From Isoetes taiwanensis (taxonomy: Eukaryota; Streptophyta; Lycopodiopsida; Isoetales; Isoetaceae), in contig JAJEKV010000079.1 in assembly GCA_021234155.1 (NCBI GenBank), forward strand, positions 801,395 to 865,394: 64,000 nucleotides of DNA. Reading direction: 5' to 3'. Of this stretch, positions 42,600-53,331 are shown piece by piece. Position numbers and translations under genes: made by a program. Each line of letters opens with the position of its first letter. Position 1 is the stretch's first letter. The notes beneath the pieces are model-generated. The model was not told the origin of the DNA and ran no database searches. It worked only from the letters and a program-made list of their open reading frames with translations.

Positions 42600-44189
42600 G
42601 TAGGTTTTCTTTCAATCATAGCTATGAACTGCTAACTATGCAACTTTGAAGATGGAGAACAATCATAAGAGGAAAATACTCTAATAGGTTCGATGGATTT
42701 GTAATGTAGTTCTTTGTATGGAACCAAACCAATTCCTTTTTCAAACCCGGTAAAGATGAATTTTCGAGCTAAACAAGCTTTTTGAGCACATGTCTGCTTG
42801 TCATGATAGCTCAATGGAGGACATAATCAAGTCTTCCCTCTTGACCAATTAGGAATAGCATTAGCCCACACTCTATTTAGCATTTCTAAGCCGTGACATG
42901 ATTGTCTAAAAGTTTGCATATTCCACCATTTTGTTCTTGATATGGTTATTTGATGCTATGGCTCATTCTGACAAAACCTCCATCATGCTTTCTTTTGGCC
43001 ATGGAGCTTTAGAGCCATGGAGTTTTGGAATGGTTCGTTTTTTGCATTTCTTAACTTTCTTAGTTTCTTAGGTGTGATCTTACTTTTGCCATAACCCATT
43101 TTGTTATTTTGCATTTTTCCGGAGATGCCACTGGATTTGAGCGTTTGTTTTTGTCGGATATATGGTGCAAAGGGCTGACCAGGCTTCCAGCTCAAGTCGC
43201 GTATTCTTAAAGGCCAGATTTAGATTTCTCGAGCTAAATAGGCAAACGTTTGGATGGCTGCAGAAAGCTCGGGGGGCTCAACCCTGCGCCCACTTTGTGT
43301 CCGCCTTCACAATCTTTTTCTTTGCTTTGTTTTCCCCTACAATCCCACCTTACACGACGATTTTGCCCCCAAGGTTAAACTTTTTTTCTTCACTTTGAAG
43401 AAAGCGATGCAGAAGATAAGACTTGACAAAGGTTGTTTTGTTTGTTTTCGCTTCCAAGCCGGGTGATGCATCCTTCCTCAAGCCCCCGCATAGATTTCGG
43501 ACATTTCTTCTCTCTTTTTTGCGGTCTTGAGTGATTAGATTATAGTCCTTTTCCGAAGTACTTTGTATTGCATTGTGTATCGAGGCGGATGGGCTAAAAT
43601 TCCATAAGCATTAAACATTTCGAATTGCTACACCTGGTTTTCCATGTTTTCATGTAAATGCAATGAAAATCGTAGTGCTTTTCTAACAAATCTACAGATT
43701 ATTCTACGTGATGTTGAAGTTTTTGTAGCCAGTTCAATTGCTAACCCTTTTTTTTAATGTACTTATTTTGCAGGATGGGTAGTAAAGATAAGTCCGTTTC
43801 CCCCAAGCTGCTACAGAGTTTGGATGCAAGGAAAAGAAACCTGTCATGGATCTTTGGGCTGCTGCATTGTGCATTTTCTTTTATCTTCTTGGCTTTTGGC
43901 AAACCTGTAGTAGATGATACAACAAAATTAGCAATCTCAGACTGTGGAAGTACTCCTACTACATTAGATTTTTCAGCCCACCACACTTCTTCTAGATCCG
44001 GAGAAGAAACCGTGGATAAAGCCATCGAACCATGCAGCCTGCAATATAGTGAATATACACCGGAATAACAAATGGCATAAATTGCATTCTTAAAATGTGA
44101 TCCTTCAATTGTAGCTTGAAACGTTGCTTAATGAGAAACCCAGATTAGCTTCAGATATAAGTACGATTTACATGTTTACAAACCCATGT
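42600..44189. other. Interior of the CACTA-type element with unassigned ORFs
   Basis: Overlapping frames on both strands at 43,741-44,068 (94 and 103 codons) follow a good acceptor-like TTTTGCAG on the plus strand, but neither product is recognised. Frames at 43,162-43,466 are also unrecognised. Confidence 0.35.
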
Positions 44190-44312
44190 CCATATGTAGC
44201 ATTATAACAGGGTTTTTTTTTTCTGTTTTTGTACTGTTTTCTCTAAGGTTTTCATATGATTTGGTGGTCGTATTCATCCAGGTATACTAAATAGTATTTC
44301 TAGAGTGCACCC
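44190..44312 (+). repeat. Dispersed repeat pair, copy 2
   Basis: Second copy of 35,470-35,592, about 75% alike by eye. Confidence 0.6.
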
Positions 44313-46090
44313 TTTTCTTAACCGTTGATTTTAGAAAAGGGGGCAAATCCTGTGGTGGAGGCTTTTTTTGGTGGGTGTGAATATCCTCCCATGATCTTTA
44401 GGGTCTTTTTAGGGTTTTTAGGGTTTTTAGCCGTAAGTTTGGAAAAGGAGCTTCGGGAGCATTTTTGAAAGCAACAGGCAGATTGGCCCTGGGCGGGCTT
44501 TACAGGTAGATATGCTTGGAATCAAGAAGTAGTCGCCACTTCTTCAAAAAAAGCTTTCGATTCCTTGCATTTTCTTCAAGCCCGCCTTCGAAATCAAGAA
44601 GGCGAAGATCCACAGCCATTACTCGATTTGCGGTAGGGATTGGCCTGCAGGTTTTTGCCTTCTTTGGATTTGCCACGCAATGGCTTCGCAAGGTTTTGCC
44701 TTCACCGGATTTGAAACGATTGGCTTCTCAGATTTGCTTTCACATCCGGGGCGGGGATAATGCTAGATTGCACAACACGTATGCTCTTTGACACTACCAT
44801 TTCATTTTTGCTTTTCACATAACTTCGAAATGGTGCGTTGTTCTATCCGATCATAGGTCGTTATCAAGGTAATCTAGCATGCCCGCACATATTCTAGAAG
44901 AAGTAAAATCCATAGGGAAACTATTCTCAATGCGTAGGGAGCCCTGTCTTATCTCGTAGATACAAAATCGGAAATAGAATTGGAAGAAACCTAATAGTGA
45001 GCTCGAAGTCTCCTCGTAGATTCATGATCTTAGGCCACTTTGTATTTCCATGTCAAAAACAGAGGCCTATGTATTGCTTGTTTTAGGTTGCAAATTTAGT
45101 TAATAAAAGATCCTTCCATTTCTACGTTTGCATTTTCCCACGAAAAAATCTCATTACATTGTTTGTCTTAGAAAGAGGAACCACAAGGCGAGTGATAATT
45201 CTTTATAGTGAAGAGAAGAAGCATTTTCCTACCAATTAACTTGAAATGTGAGTTTCGAATAGCGATTTAAATCTTTTATTGTAGGAAGAGTTCAAACAAT
45301 CATATGCAATTATAAATAGTTGTTTGGGCGTGTTACTTAGAGAAAGATGTTGGGATTCCTCAACATATTTGTCTTTGCTACATGGTCTTTTGTTTGGCTT
45401 AACAACATCATCGGCTACAAATAGTCAATTGATGGAGTGCAAAGACAATTTTCGAGATCCACTCTTTTCGATTTCGGATAGAAAGAAAAGGAATGTGACA
45501 ATTTGTTGCGGTGAGAATCATTTTGATGTTTTGCTCCTTGCATTTCATGTCTTTGGTTGTTCAAAGTTAGTCGCAAGAATCGCTTGGCATTTTGCATAAA
45601 TGCTCACGCTATTTTTTTTACCTTGTTCTAATTGTCGAACTAACTTTATTAATGTCTTCCTTTATACTCAACTTGCAGAGCTTGATTACATCACGGGCAT
45701 ATGTGTCTCTCCTTGTTCCATACAACGCTCCAATGATGCAAGAGCAAACACACAAGAACAAAGAACAATGTAGTTAAACATACAAAGATCTGGACCTATG
45801 GCGTAAATATAGTTGCCATGCTCTATATTAAAACTCCTATATTATGGTTCCCTTTATTAGTGGTTTATAATTCACCTAGTGTTACTTTATCTTATCTTAT
45901 CTTTATCCATGTTTATCTTTATTCTAATCTTTGGCAAATCACCATATTCTTACAGCTATTTTTTTTTGGCACTTATATACTTACATAAACAACTTCTATA
46001 GTGTATATTTCTTGGCACTTACATACTTACATAAACAGGCTAACTGGCCCATAAAGTTTACCTATGTTTGCTTTAGTTAGGGCCCGAAGG
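44313..46090. other. Interior of the CACTA-type element, unassigned
   Basis: Open frames at 44,516-44,791 and 45,324-45,599 resemble no known family. Short (CTTAT)n run at about 45,885-45,905. Perfect small hairpin GGGCCCGAAGGGCCC at about 46,080-46,095. Confidence 0.4.
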
Positions 46091-46094
46091 GCCC

Positions 46095-46420
46095 AAAATT
46101 TTTTTTAATATAACAATCAACACACAACTACCATTAACATCCTTAATACAAACCATTGCATCCAATATATTTAAATTAAAATCCCCCTTAAACCCCCTTT
46201 GGTTTGGGTGCATATTCACACGGGGGTTACGTAGGGCAGCGAGAGCCCCAAAAATTTATTTACAATACATGTACAAAATTAACACCATTAAGTACATTCT
46301 CTCAAACCTTATAGTATTTTGCAAACCTTAATATACAGTATACAAAAACTTGTACATGTATACCCCACAAACAAGGATCGCTATGTACGGTCCAGATCTT
46401 GGAATAAAGGGCTTCTATTA
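46095..46420 (+). repeat. Dispersed repeat family, copy 2
   Basis: Second copy of 37,510-37,850 (about 80-85% identical). It lacks the adjacent inverted and tandem repeats seen there. Confidence 0.85.
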
Positions 46421-49290
46421 TAACTTGCGTGGCCATAGTCATAGTGTCATTTTTAATGTCGTAGATCAATGTCCATAGCACAAGTCAAGATCGCAGATAC
46501 TTCTGATATTTGCAAATAATTTTTTAGTGTGGTTTAATCATCCATGCTATTGCCAGTTGCAACATGTATGAACAATGTTGCTAGAAACAAACATATCTAA
46601 AACAAAGACTGTAGTACTTAATGAAAAAAAATCTTCTTCGCATGCTTAGGAACATATTTTGTAATGTTTAACTTACACAAATTCATTACTAAGCAAAGAA
46701 CCATAATCAAATGTTGGACATTAACAGCGGATCTATTCACACAGGTTTGGAACCAAAGAAATGTCTTGTAAATATTAGGATGATGCTTTTGGCATATTAT
46801 TTAAAGATTCCTCTTTAATTGTGACACGTCAGCTATTTTTTCTGCAACACTTCTATATAGAAGTTTTTCTGACACATCGCATTTAAAAAAGGAGAAAACT
46901 CTTCTGACTATAGCGTGTTCGGCAACTGTGGCAACTCCAGCACATCGCTTCTGCTTGTTTCCATCCTTTTGGGACCCGTTGTTGCCGAACAAATTCGGCC
47001 AAGTTTTCGGCAAGTTCCATTGGTGTGCCAAGTTTTCTGTTCTACTTGGATCTGGCTTTTGTTTTAATGGTGTATCCGAGCAAGAAGAAGTGAGGTCCTT
47101 GCTCTAATCTAGGTTCATCTTCATTAATAGGCTTCCAGACAGTGGATTTCAGGGACGCGATGCTGCAGAACTAGGTTGTGGTAATGATTGGGTATTATAC
47201 TTTTTCTAGAGGCAGTTAAACCACATATTCTTTGGATGCATGCATTAAGTCGAGAGCTCTTGCAACCGTGCCTACTCTTAAATGCCGCGGCAAGGAGCTC
47301 GGAGTTGTTCGTAGAAACGATATGGCATGGTGCTTGGAGACCGATTTATGCATGATCGTCATCTTCCGGTATAATTTATAAGAGCAGGAAGCATCTAACC
47401 CCCAAAAGCATCCAGAGGAAAAATGTCCAAAGCATGAAACAGGCCATATAAGCCCTAACTTGCAAGGCAGAGTCTCGTGATCAACAGACATGGACGCATC
47501 TTGCTCTACTATAACAAGTGACAAACTACAGGCTTGAGCATATGTTTAAAAGAAATCACGTGAAGCATATGTTTGTAACAAATGGCCTCCTCTGACATGG
47601 CAGTATGCAGCAAAAAAGAGGTACTATCTTACTGCATCTCTAATGAAAGAACATGATATATGTAAGCAAGCATTTAGTTATAATATAGTTGAATCTAACC
47701 ATATCCCTTTAGCCCCGGCTATTCAATACAGCGGGCAACGTGTATTTATATTACAAATGCCTTTTATCGCAGACACAGTTGGCCTCAGACTTAGTGAATG
47801 GGATTGTTGTTGACAATAATACAAGGATGATAAAATGTATGGCAATGATTGTCTTAAATACAAGAGACTCCAGGTCTAGCATTTTCACGATGCAATGGAC
47901 AGCCTTGAGGACATATGACCATGCAAAGATTGTTCCTGAGGATATATGACCCATGCAAAGACCGCAGATGTATTTTTCTAGATGTTATTTAATCTTCAGT
48001 TTAACTGATTTGTCCAGTAGGGCTAGAATTAGGTCCAATAAATCGTAGCAGATCCACCTATCCTCACTTTGTAATTGAGCCACTAAAATTTTTGCTTCCC
48101 ATATATCATCTGTAACTCTATGTCACGTCAAGATTGTCTCCTCCTGATATTAATCATCTTATGCCATTTCACATGGTAAATACTACTTTCAGGTTGCATA
48201 TTAGAATTGACAATGAAATTGATCATAAACTGGATGGACACCTACTCAACAATTCCATCACTAAAGATTTTTGCTTAACACACAATTTATAAATTCTATG
48301 TTGGATTTATGGATCTCCTCCTGGCATTCTTGCTCCATTTCCCATGGACACACTCCTTATTTTCCATTCGTTACTGTGTTTCTATAATCCCCAGGCAGAA
48401 ACGCGATTTGTGTCATATCTGATTTTTTCTATGCTTTTGCTAGTTCCATAGTAATATTTTGCTTTTCAGATGTATTTGAAATCAGTCCAGAGTTTTCCCA
48501 TGCACCTGTGTAATTTAATGGTTGCGAACCTGTAAGCATCTTTTTCCATATGGGCATTACCATAAATGTTTGCAATAAGACAATATGCTGGTACATAATA
48601 AGGATCTTGGGGTGAAATCACACTACTGGATGCTCAAGAAGCCTTTCTTTTTTGTTCTGGGCAGGGGTTGTGGAGGCCCACGAGTTTGGCATCACACTAG
48701 CATCCAGAATCAACAGGCCACATCAGAAATTTGTAGAATTGGAACAAGAAAAAGAAATGAAAATTTTGAATCTTCTTTGATCTTCTTCTGAATGCCTTTG
48801 ATCTTCTTCTAGATGGCTGCATTGCCCTAACTTATCCAATCCCAATTCCATAATAGTTTGAACTAGCTTCTTGATACCAAAGCCCCATAGTATGTGATCG
48901 GATTCACTTCCTTGATTGTTGGATTGCCACAAGCACTTGCAGCATTTCCCACTTCCAAAACTTAATCACGCTTCAAATCGGCTCTTCCTGGCATCTATAA
49001 GTTTGGGGATAAAATACTTCAAACAAGCAGCACCGATCAATCTGCCAGAGTTAAAATGAATTTTCATATTGTGGGGCCAATTTGCCCAAATCATACCTTG
49101 ATGGTATTGCGGTATTATCATGTCCTTAATTTCATAAGATCAATCTCTGATGCTCATTGGGCGGCAAGAAAAAAGTGGCAATGCTAGTCTTTTGCCCTTC
49201 ATTCAAATGTTGTGTGCATATATACGTAGATATACATGATAATTTATAATTGTGTGTGACCAAACATGTTCTAGCATTTTGCATCTTATT
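46421..49290. other. Interior of the CACTA-type element, unassigned
   Basis: Only short unrecognised frames (46,801-47,031 minus, 47,216-47,524 minus, 47,740-47,949 plus). A short direct/inverted echo ACACTA..GGATGC occurs at 48,618-48,710. Confidence 0.4.
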
Positions 49291-49429
49291 TATTGGTACA
49301 CCTCGTCTTCCCCCAAAGGAGTTCGGTACTTCACTTAGGATTTATGTTTTGCAAATGTATTACAAGCGTAAATATGAAATGTATCGCATGTATCGCAGCT
49401 CCTTTTGCAATTGAATGATGATGAAATAG

Positions 49430-49890
49430 ATAAAGATAAAATTTTTACGTCCACGGGAAGCTCTCCGAGCTTATGGGACAGAACAGCACACATGGCGTAA
49501 ACCCAAACTAGAACTCAACCCCCAACCTAAGAGCAAACAAAAGGGTATAAGCTCGGACAGAAGAAGACACGAGAACTAAGCCCCTTTACAAAACATAGCA
49601 ACTGAATCAAAACAAAATAAAACAAAACTAAGATGGCCCTGTGTATTTCCATGGATATTTCTATATTTGTGATTGCAGGCGAAATCTGCTGAAGCCTGGC
49701 ATGGAATGTGAGTGGGGCGGATTGAGGCATGTCTGAGGTCCCTGGAGCTGCATCTATTGGAAGAGAAGTCTCTGGGATTGCATCTGCTGGAAGAGAGGTT
49801 CTGACAGGCACTGGGCTTGGCTCGGTTGCTGAGGGTGGTGGACAGGCCTCAGTCGTCACTGGCTTTCTCGCCATAGCCTTGGCTTCTCGA
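49430..49890 (-). mobile_element. Retroposon fragment (ORF end and 3' tail)
   Basis: On the minus strand a Pro/Ser/Thr-rich frame (MARKPVTTEACPPPSATEPS..) is followed by a 3' stretch ending CCCGTGGACGTAAAAATTTTATC and short TTATCTATTTC repeats. The end resembles the shared tail at 2,300-2,340 (CCGTGGACGATAAAATC plus 5-bp repeats). I infer a truncated retroposon with a gag-like C terminus. Confidence 0.4.
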
Positions 49891-49899
49891 GTCCTCTAG

Positions 49900-50857
49900 A
49901 ACCTTGATTGGGATATATGGAAGATTCGTGCCGTATAGGAGCTGTGGCTCGAGGGAAAGAAAAAACAAACAAAAGAAAAAGCTGGGCGAGAGCAGATGAA
50001 AGCAGAGCAAGAGGGGGACAAAGCCCAACCTACTGTTCTAGATAAGGATAAAAGAAAAATAAAGCAAATAGAGCAAACCAAAACCTATTTAACATGGTGT
50101 GGCCTAGATGAAACTGCTTGATACGATGGAAGAAACTCCCGAGGGAATCTGCCTGACGGATGCTGGGTAAGCAGAACTGTGTCACTTGGCTCCCAGAAGT
50201 AAAGCTAAGCAATTTGGGAAGTGGCTTCCCAAGCCAGTTTCAAAGTTGTGTTATTGGATGTGCTTGCAGGATCACGGCCTGATGCTGATGTCTCAAGCTA
50301 AATCTGGGACCCTGCTGTGTTTACCTCTATGTCTTTGATGCGCAGGAACTACTTGGGTGCTGGAAATTTTCTGAGATGTTGCCGATTCACCTTGCATAGG
50401 CACTGGCTCCTGCATTAGGTCACATGAACAGGCCTCGGTTTCATATGAACGGGCCTTGGTGAGGCTAGAGGCAACCTGGGTGCTCAGATAGTGTGCTCAG
50501 GAGGTTTAATGTGGTTTGCTATATGACATTACTGAAAACCAACTCAATTACTTTTTTAAGTATTTTTAATTGTCATCGATAGATATTCTGTTGAGATAAT
50601 GCACATATTACATGGCATATTCATAGCTCTCGGGATCTTGTTCTAGACATATAGGATGATATGAAATAAAGACTTTGAGAAAGTGAAAAATCTAGAGAAA
50701 CAATAATTCTATTAAGAACATAGAGGCAAATGGTTCTCTAAAATAGATGGCAAATGAGTTCTTTTTTTTTTTTTTTTTTTTTGGTATCTTTGCATATGAG
50801 ATTATTCAAAAAGCTAAAAATGAATAGTAAAGCGCATGACTAGTTTGACTATACTAT
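49900..50857. other. Unassigned DNA next to the right arm
   Basis: No recognised gene. A long poly-T run lies at 50,763-50,782. Confidence 0.4.
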
Positions 50858-51590
50858 ATGGGTCAATTATACAGAGTTGGAGATAGAGTCAATGGTAGCA
50901 TCAAATCTAGAGATAGCATACAAACAAGAGTGAGATCGCTGAATAGTAGGGTTCATACTACTGTAAGAGTCAACGGTAGCGTCAGACATAGGGTTATATG
51001 TAGAATCGATAGTAGCATCAAACATAGGGTCAGTAGTAGAGTCAGAATTAGAATTAAAGGTAGCGTTAGACATAGGATTAGGTATAGAGTCAATAGTAGC
51101 ATCAAGCATAGAATCAATAGTAGAGTCAGAATTAGAATTAAAGGTAGTGTTAGACATAGGATTAGGTATAGAGTCAATAGTAGCATCAAGCATAGAGTCA
51201 GTAGTAGAGTCAGAATTTGAACCAAAGGTAGTGTCAGACATAGCGCCAGTATAGAGTCAGAATAGAGGTCAATATTAAAGTCAATCATAGAGTTTTAGTG
51301 CTTACATTAGAGTCAGATGTAGCATCGATACTAAAGTCAGAATTGGAGTCACATGGCATGTATGCGTGAACTTGATGCTAAGATCTTTGTTCCATAGTGC
51401 ATCAGCTCTTGCATTACTTATAGCATCAGTTATAGCATTAGTTTAATTAAAAAAAAATATAGCAACATCCATAGAGTCAGAAATAGCATCAGAATTAGCA
51501 CTAGAGAATTATCTGACCATAACTGTCGCTATTAGCTATTTTCACCTCAGAAAACACCAAAAATATCCATCTGACGCTATGGCTGACTTT
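50858..51590 (+). repeat. Right subterminal repeat arm of the CACTA-type element
   Basis: Degenerate units such as AGAGTCAGAATTAGAATTAAAGG, TAGTAGCATCAA and CATAGGGTCAGTAG repeat for over 700 bp. Within it a longer unit of about 95 bp is duplicated (51,044-51,140 and 51,128-51,230). Long open frames on both strands here (for example 50,858-51,220) are repeat readings. Confidence 0.85.
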
Positions 51591-51611
51591 AATACCCCTA
51601 TTCTCTTGTAG

Positions 51612-51722
51612 ATGTCTTTAAGGCCTCCTCCCATCGATAATTTGGTAAACCTGAAAATTTTAACATAGATTTGACTGCATCAAGTAGAGTTCTATTTTTT
51701 CTTTCTGCCACTCCATTTTGTT
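51612..51722 (-). mobile_element. Copia element: integrase middle fragment
   Basis: Minus strand: NGVAERKNRTLLDAVKSML then LPNYRWEEALKT, the part of Copia integrase with the catalytic Glu (GVAERKN). Its upstream neighbour (..YTPQQ) is at 53,332 and its downstream neighbour (YIQNK..) at 30,530. Two different insertions therefore border this 111-bp scrap. Confidence 0.92.
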
Positions 51723-53331
51723 TTGGTATCAAGAGGGATTGATCCACTTGGGGGAGAATATATGATGTACCAGTATTATTCTCCTGGCTTCACACCAGAT
51801 ATGGTTCGTGCATTAAAGATGTCTTGCTGGTTCTCAATACCTAATCTTCCTCCTGATCTAATGGCTCATCAATTTCTAGTTGCAATTGCAACAGGACTTG
51901 GGGTTCATATCTCACACTCCATCATGAATGGTCCAAGAATTTGTGTTTCTATGCCAGTGGACTCGCCTTTACCAGATTGTATAGTTGTGAAGAGCGGGCC
52001 TTGGTATAAAAAGCTGGATCTTATGGTCCAGAATTAGCTCGTTTGTTTCCTGATAAAGAAGCTTTTGTTAGCTTTCGTCGAGGTACTCGTGCGTCTCAGG
52101 CATCTGTTCAACATTCTTCCCAAGTTCAAGCTCCCATTGTTATTTCTTCATCTATACATGATCAACCTTTGCCGGTTGCTTTCAGGGATAGGTTCAATAT
52201 CAGATCACGTTTTATCGCACACGTATTTTTAAGTTTGATACTGGCACAAATTTGACGCTTTAATACGTCAAAAATACGGGCTAAAAATTTCCGGCGTCGA
52301 AAACTTTCGGCGTGGCGAAAAAAACAACTGCTTTCACGCCAAGTCCGGTTTTTTTTTTAAACAATTTTTTGTTACGCTTTAACCAGAATAGCGCTTCAGC
52401 GAAACGAATGAACCGGCCATTCGCTGAAAACATCTTTCGCTGTAAGTTTAAAAGCAGCCTGCTCGCTTTACGCTAAATTTTTGAGACGCCACGAAATTCT
52501 TCCCAAGTTCACATGCCGAACCGCCGCCGTGTTTAAAACGCAAAAGAATGCTTACGCTTAAAAAAAAGTTTCTCATTAACCTTTATACTTCGCTTTACGA
52601 AAAGAGTTTCGCGGTTGCGGTTTTCGCTACGCCGAAAGTCGGGAAGGGATTCAAGGTAGTTTTAAACTTAGACTTCACGCATGCAAAGAAAGTTCACAAG
52701 GAATAAATTTCGCTTACGCCAAACTTTTTTTTGTAGCTATAGTTACAAAAAATACGTATTTTTCCCAAAAATACGTATTTTTGCACTTTATACGTCTGAA
52801 AAAATAGTTTCATACGTACAGAACCTATCCCTGGTTGCTTTGCATTCCTCGGCTATGGAAGATGCTCTAGATACAGTTCCGGTGGTGTCATCCTTAGCAC
52901 CATCAATTGTAGCTATAGTTCCTACTACTCTTCACATTGCTGCTTTTGCCTCTCATGCTTCTGAGGTTGTTATGGCTGATGGTCCTAATCTTCAGTGCGC
53001 TAAAGAGTCATGGCAACAGGTTAATTGGAAGAAGGCAGCGAGGAAGAAGTCTGTGATATCATCTCATGAGGCTATCCTGCCTCGCACTATTCAATGGCAT
53101 GAGAATTTGATGTCTGTTGATGATCATCTCAATGACGTAAAATATGATGACTGTGATGAGGCCATTAAACGCCTCAAGGTGGCACAAGGATTATGATTAT
53201 ACTCTGTGTATGGGTGGTTTTGCTTAGTGGGCTATTTCGTCCTCTAGGTTTTGAGTCCCATGTCACAGCTCTCTTGTATGTATCTTGATTTTCCTTGATA
53301 ATAAATTGTCGTTCTTCATTTTTTATTTTTT
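51723..53331 (+). mobile_element. ORF1-only LINE-like retroposon, copy 2
   Basis: Plus strand, inserted in the Copia integrase between the codons for YTPQQ and NGVAERKN, with a likely TTTTGTT target duplication (51,716-51,722 and 53,332-53,338). The ORF1 reading starts GIDPLGGEYMMYQYYSPGF and has SCWFSIPNLPPDLMAHQFLV and NGPRICVSMP, closely matching the copy at 26,220-27,780. After the hAT-like MITE it resumes LHSSAMEDALDTVPV and ends QVNWKKAARKKS..LMSVDDH. A short 3' UTR with AATAAA follows, with a T-rich end. No ORF2 is present. A stop at about 52,037 and the MITE break the frame. Confidence 0.85.
52183..52833. mobile_element. hAT-like MITE, 651 bp, with perfect 8-bp target duplication
   Basis: Termini CAGGGATAGGTTC and GAACCTATCCCTG are exact inverted repeats. 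GTTGCTTT is duplicated on both sides (52,175-52,182 and 52,834-52,841). An 8-bp duplication and a CAGGG start are hAT features. Removing the element and one duplication joins VA to LHSSAMED in the ORF1 of the surrounding retroposon. The interior is rich in CG and in TTTCGC, TTTACG, CACGCC and TACGTATTTTT words and codes for no transposase. Confidence 0.93.

Larger units (their letters stand above)
30531..51611. mobile_element. Giant CACTA-type (En/Spm-like) DNA transposon, about 21 kb, carrying gene fragments
   Basis: The left end is CACTACAAGAGGAAGGGGGG. The right end, read inward on the minus strand, is CTACAAGAGAATAGGGGTAT. The two agree for about 28 bp with few differences. CACTACAAGA is the classical CACTA terminus. 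The element sits in the Copia integrase: the codons for EEALKT end at the right side and IYIQNKLPT resume at the left, so removing it rejoins the frame. The left flank keeps ATT, matching a 3-bp target duplication; the right end has lost the last TG or nearby bases. Both arms (30,560-31,030 and 50,858-51,590) are dense in short GTCA-containing repeats, as in CACTA subterminal regions. No transposase was recognised. Inside are fragments of LCB1, bZIP and PPR genes and other repeats. Alternative: several insertions, only the outermost being CACTA. Confidence 0.72.

Noticed and set aside
31131-46095. A complete Helitron between the hairpin at 31,131 and GGGCCCGAAGGGCCC at 46,080
   Set aside because: The second hairpin is not followed by CTRR within the expected distance and the two are not demonstrably paired.
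50150-50230. 5S rRNA-like wording (CCCAGAAGTAAAGCTAAGCA..TTGGG)
   Set aside because: Only a short stretch resembles the 5S internal region; the rest of the 120-base gene and its promoter boxes are absent.
50858-51288. Long ORFs on both strands with Ile/Ser/Asp or Arg/Val repeats
   Set aside because: They are readings of the subterminal repeat arm, whose period keeps frames open.
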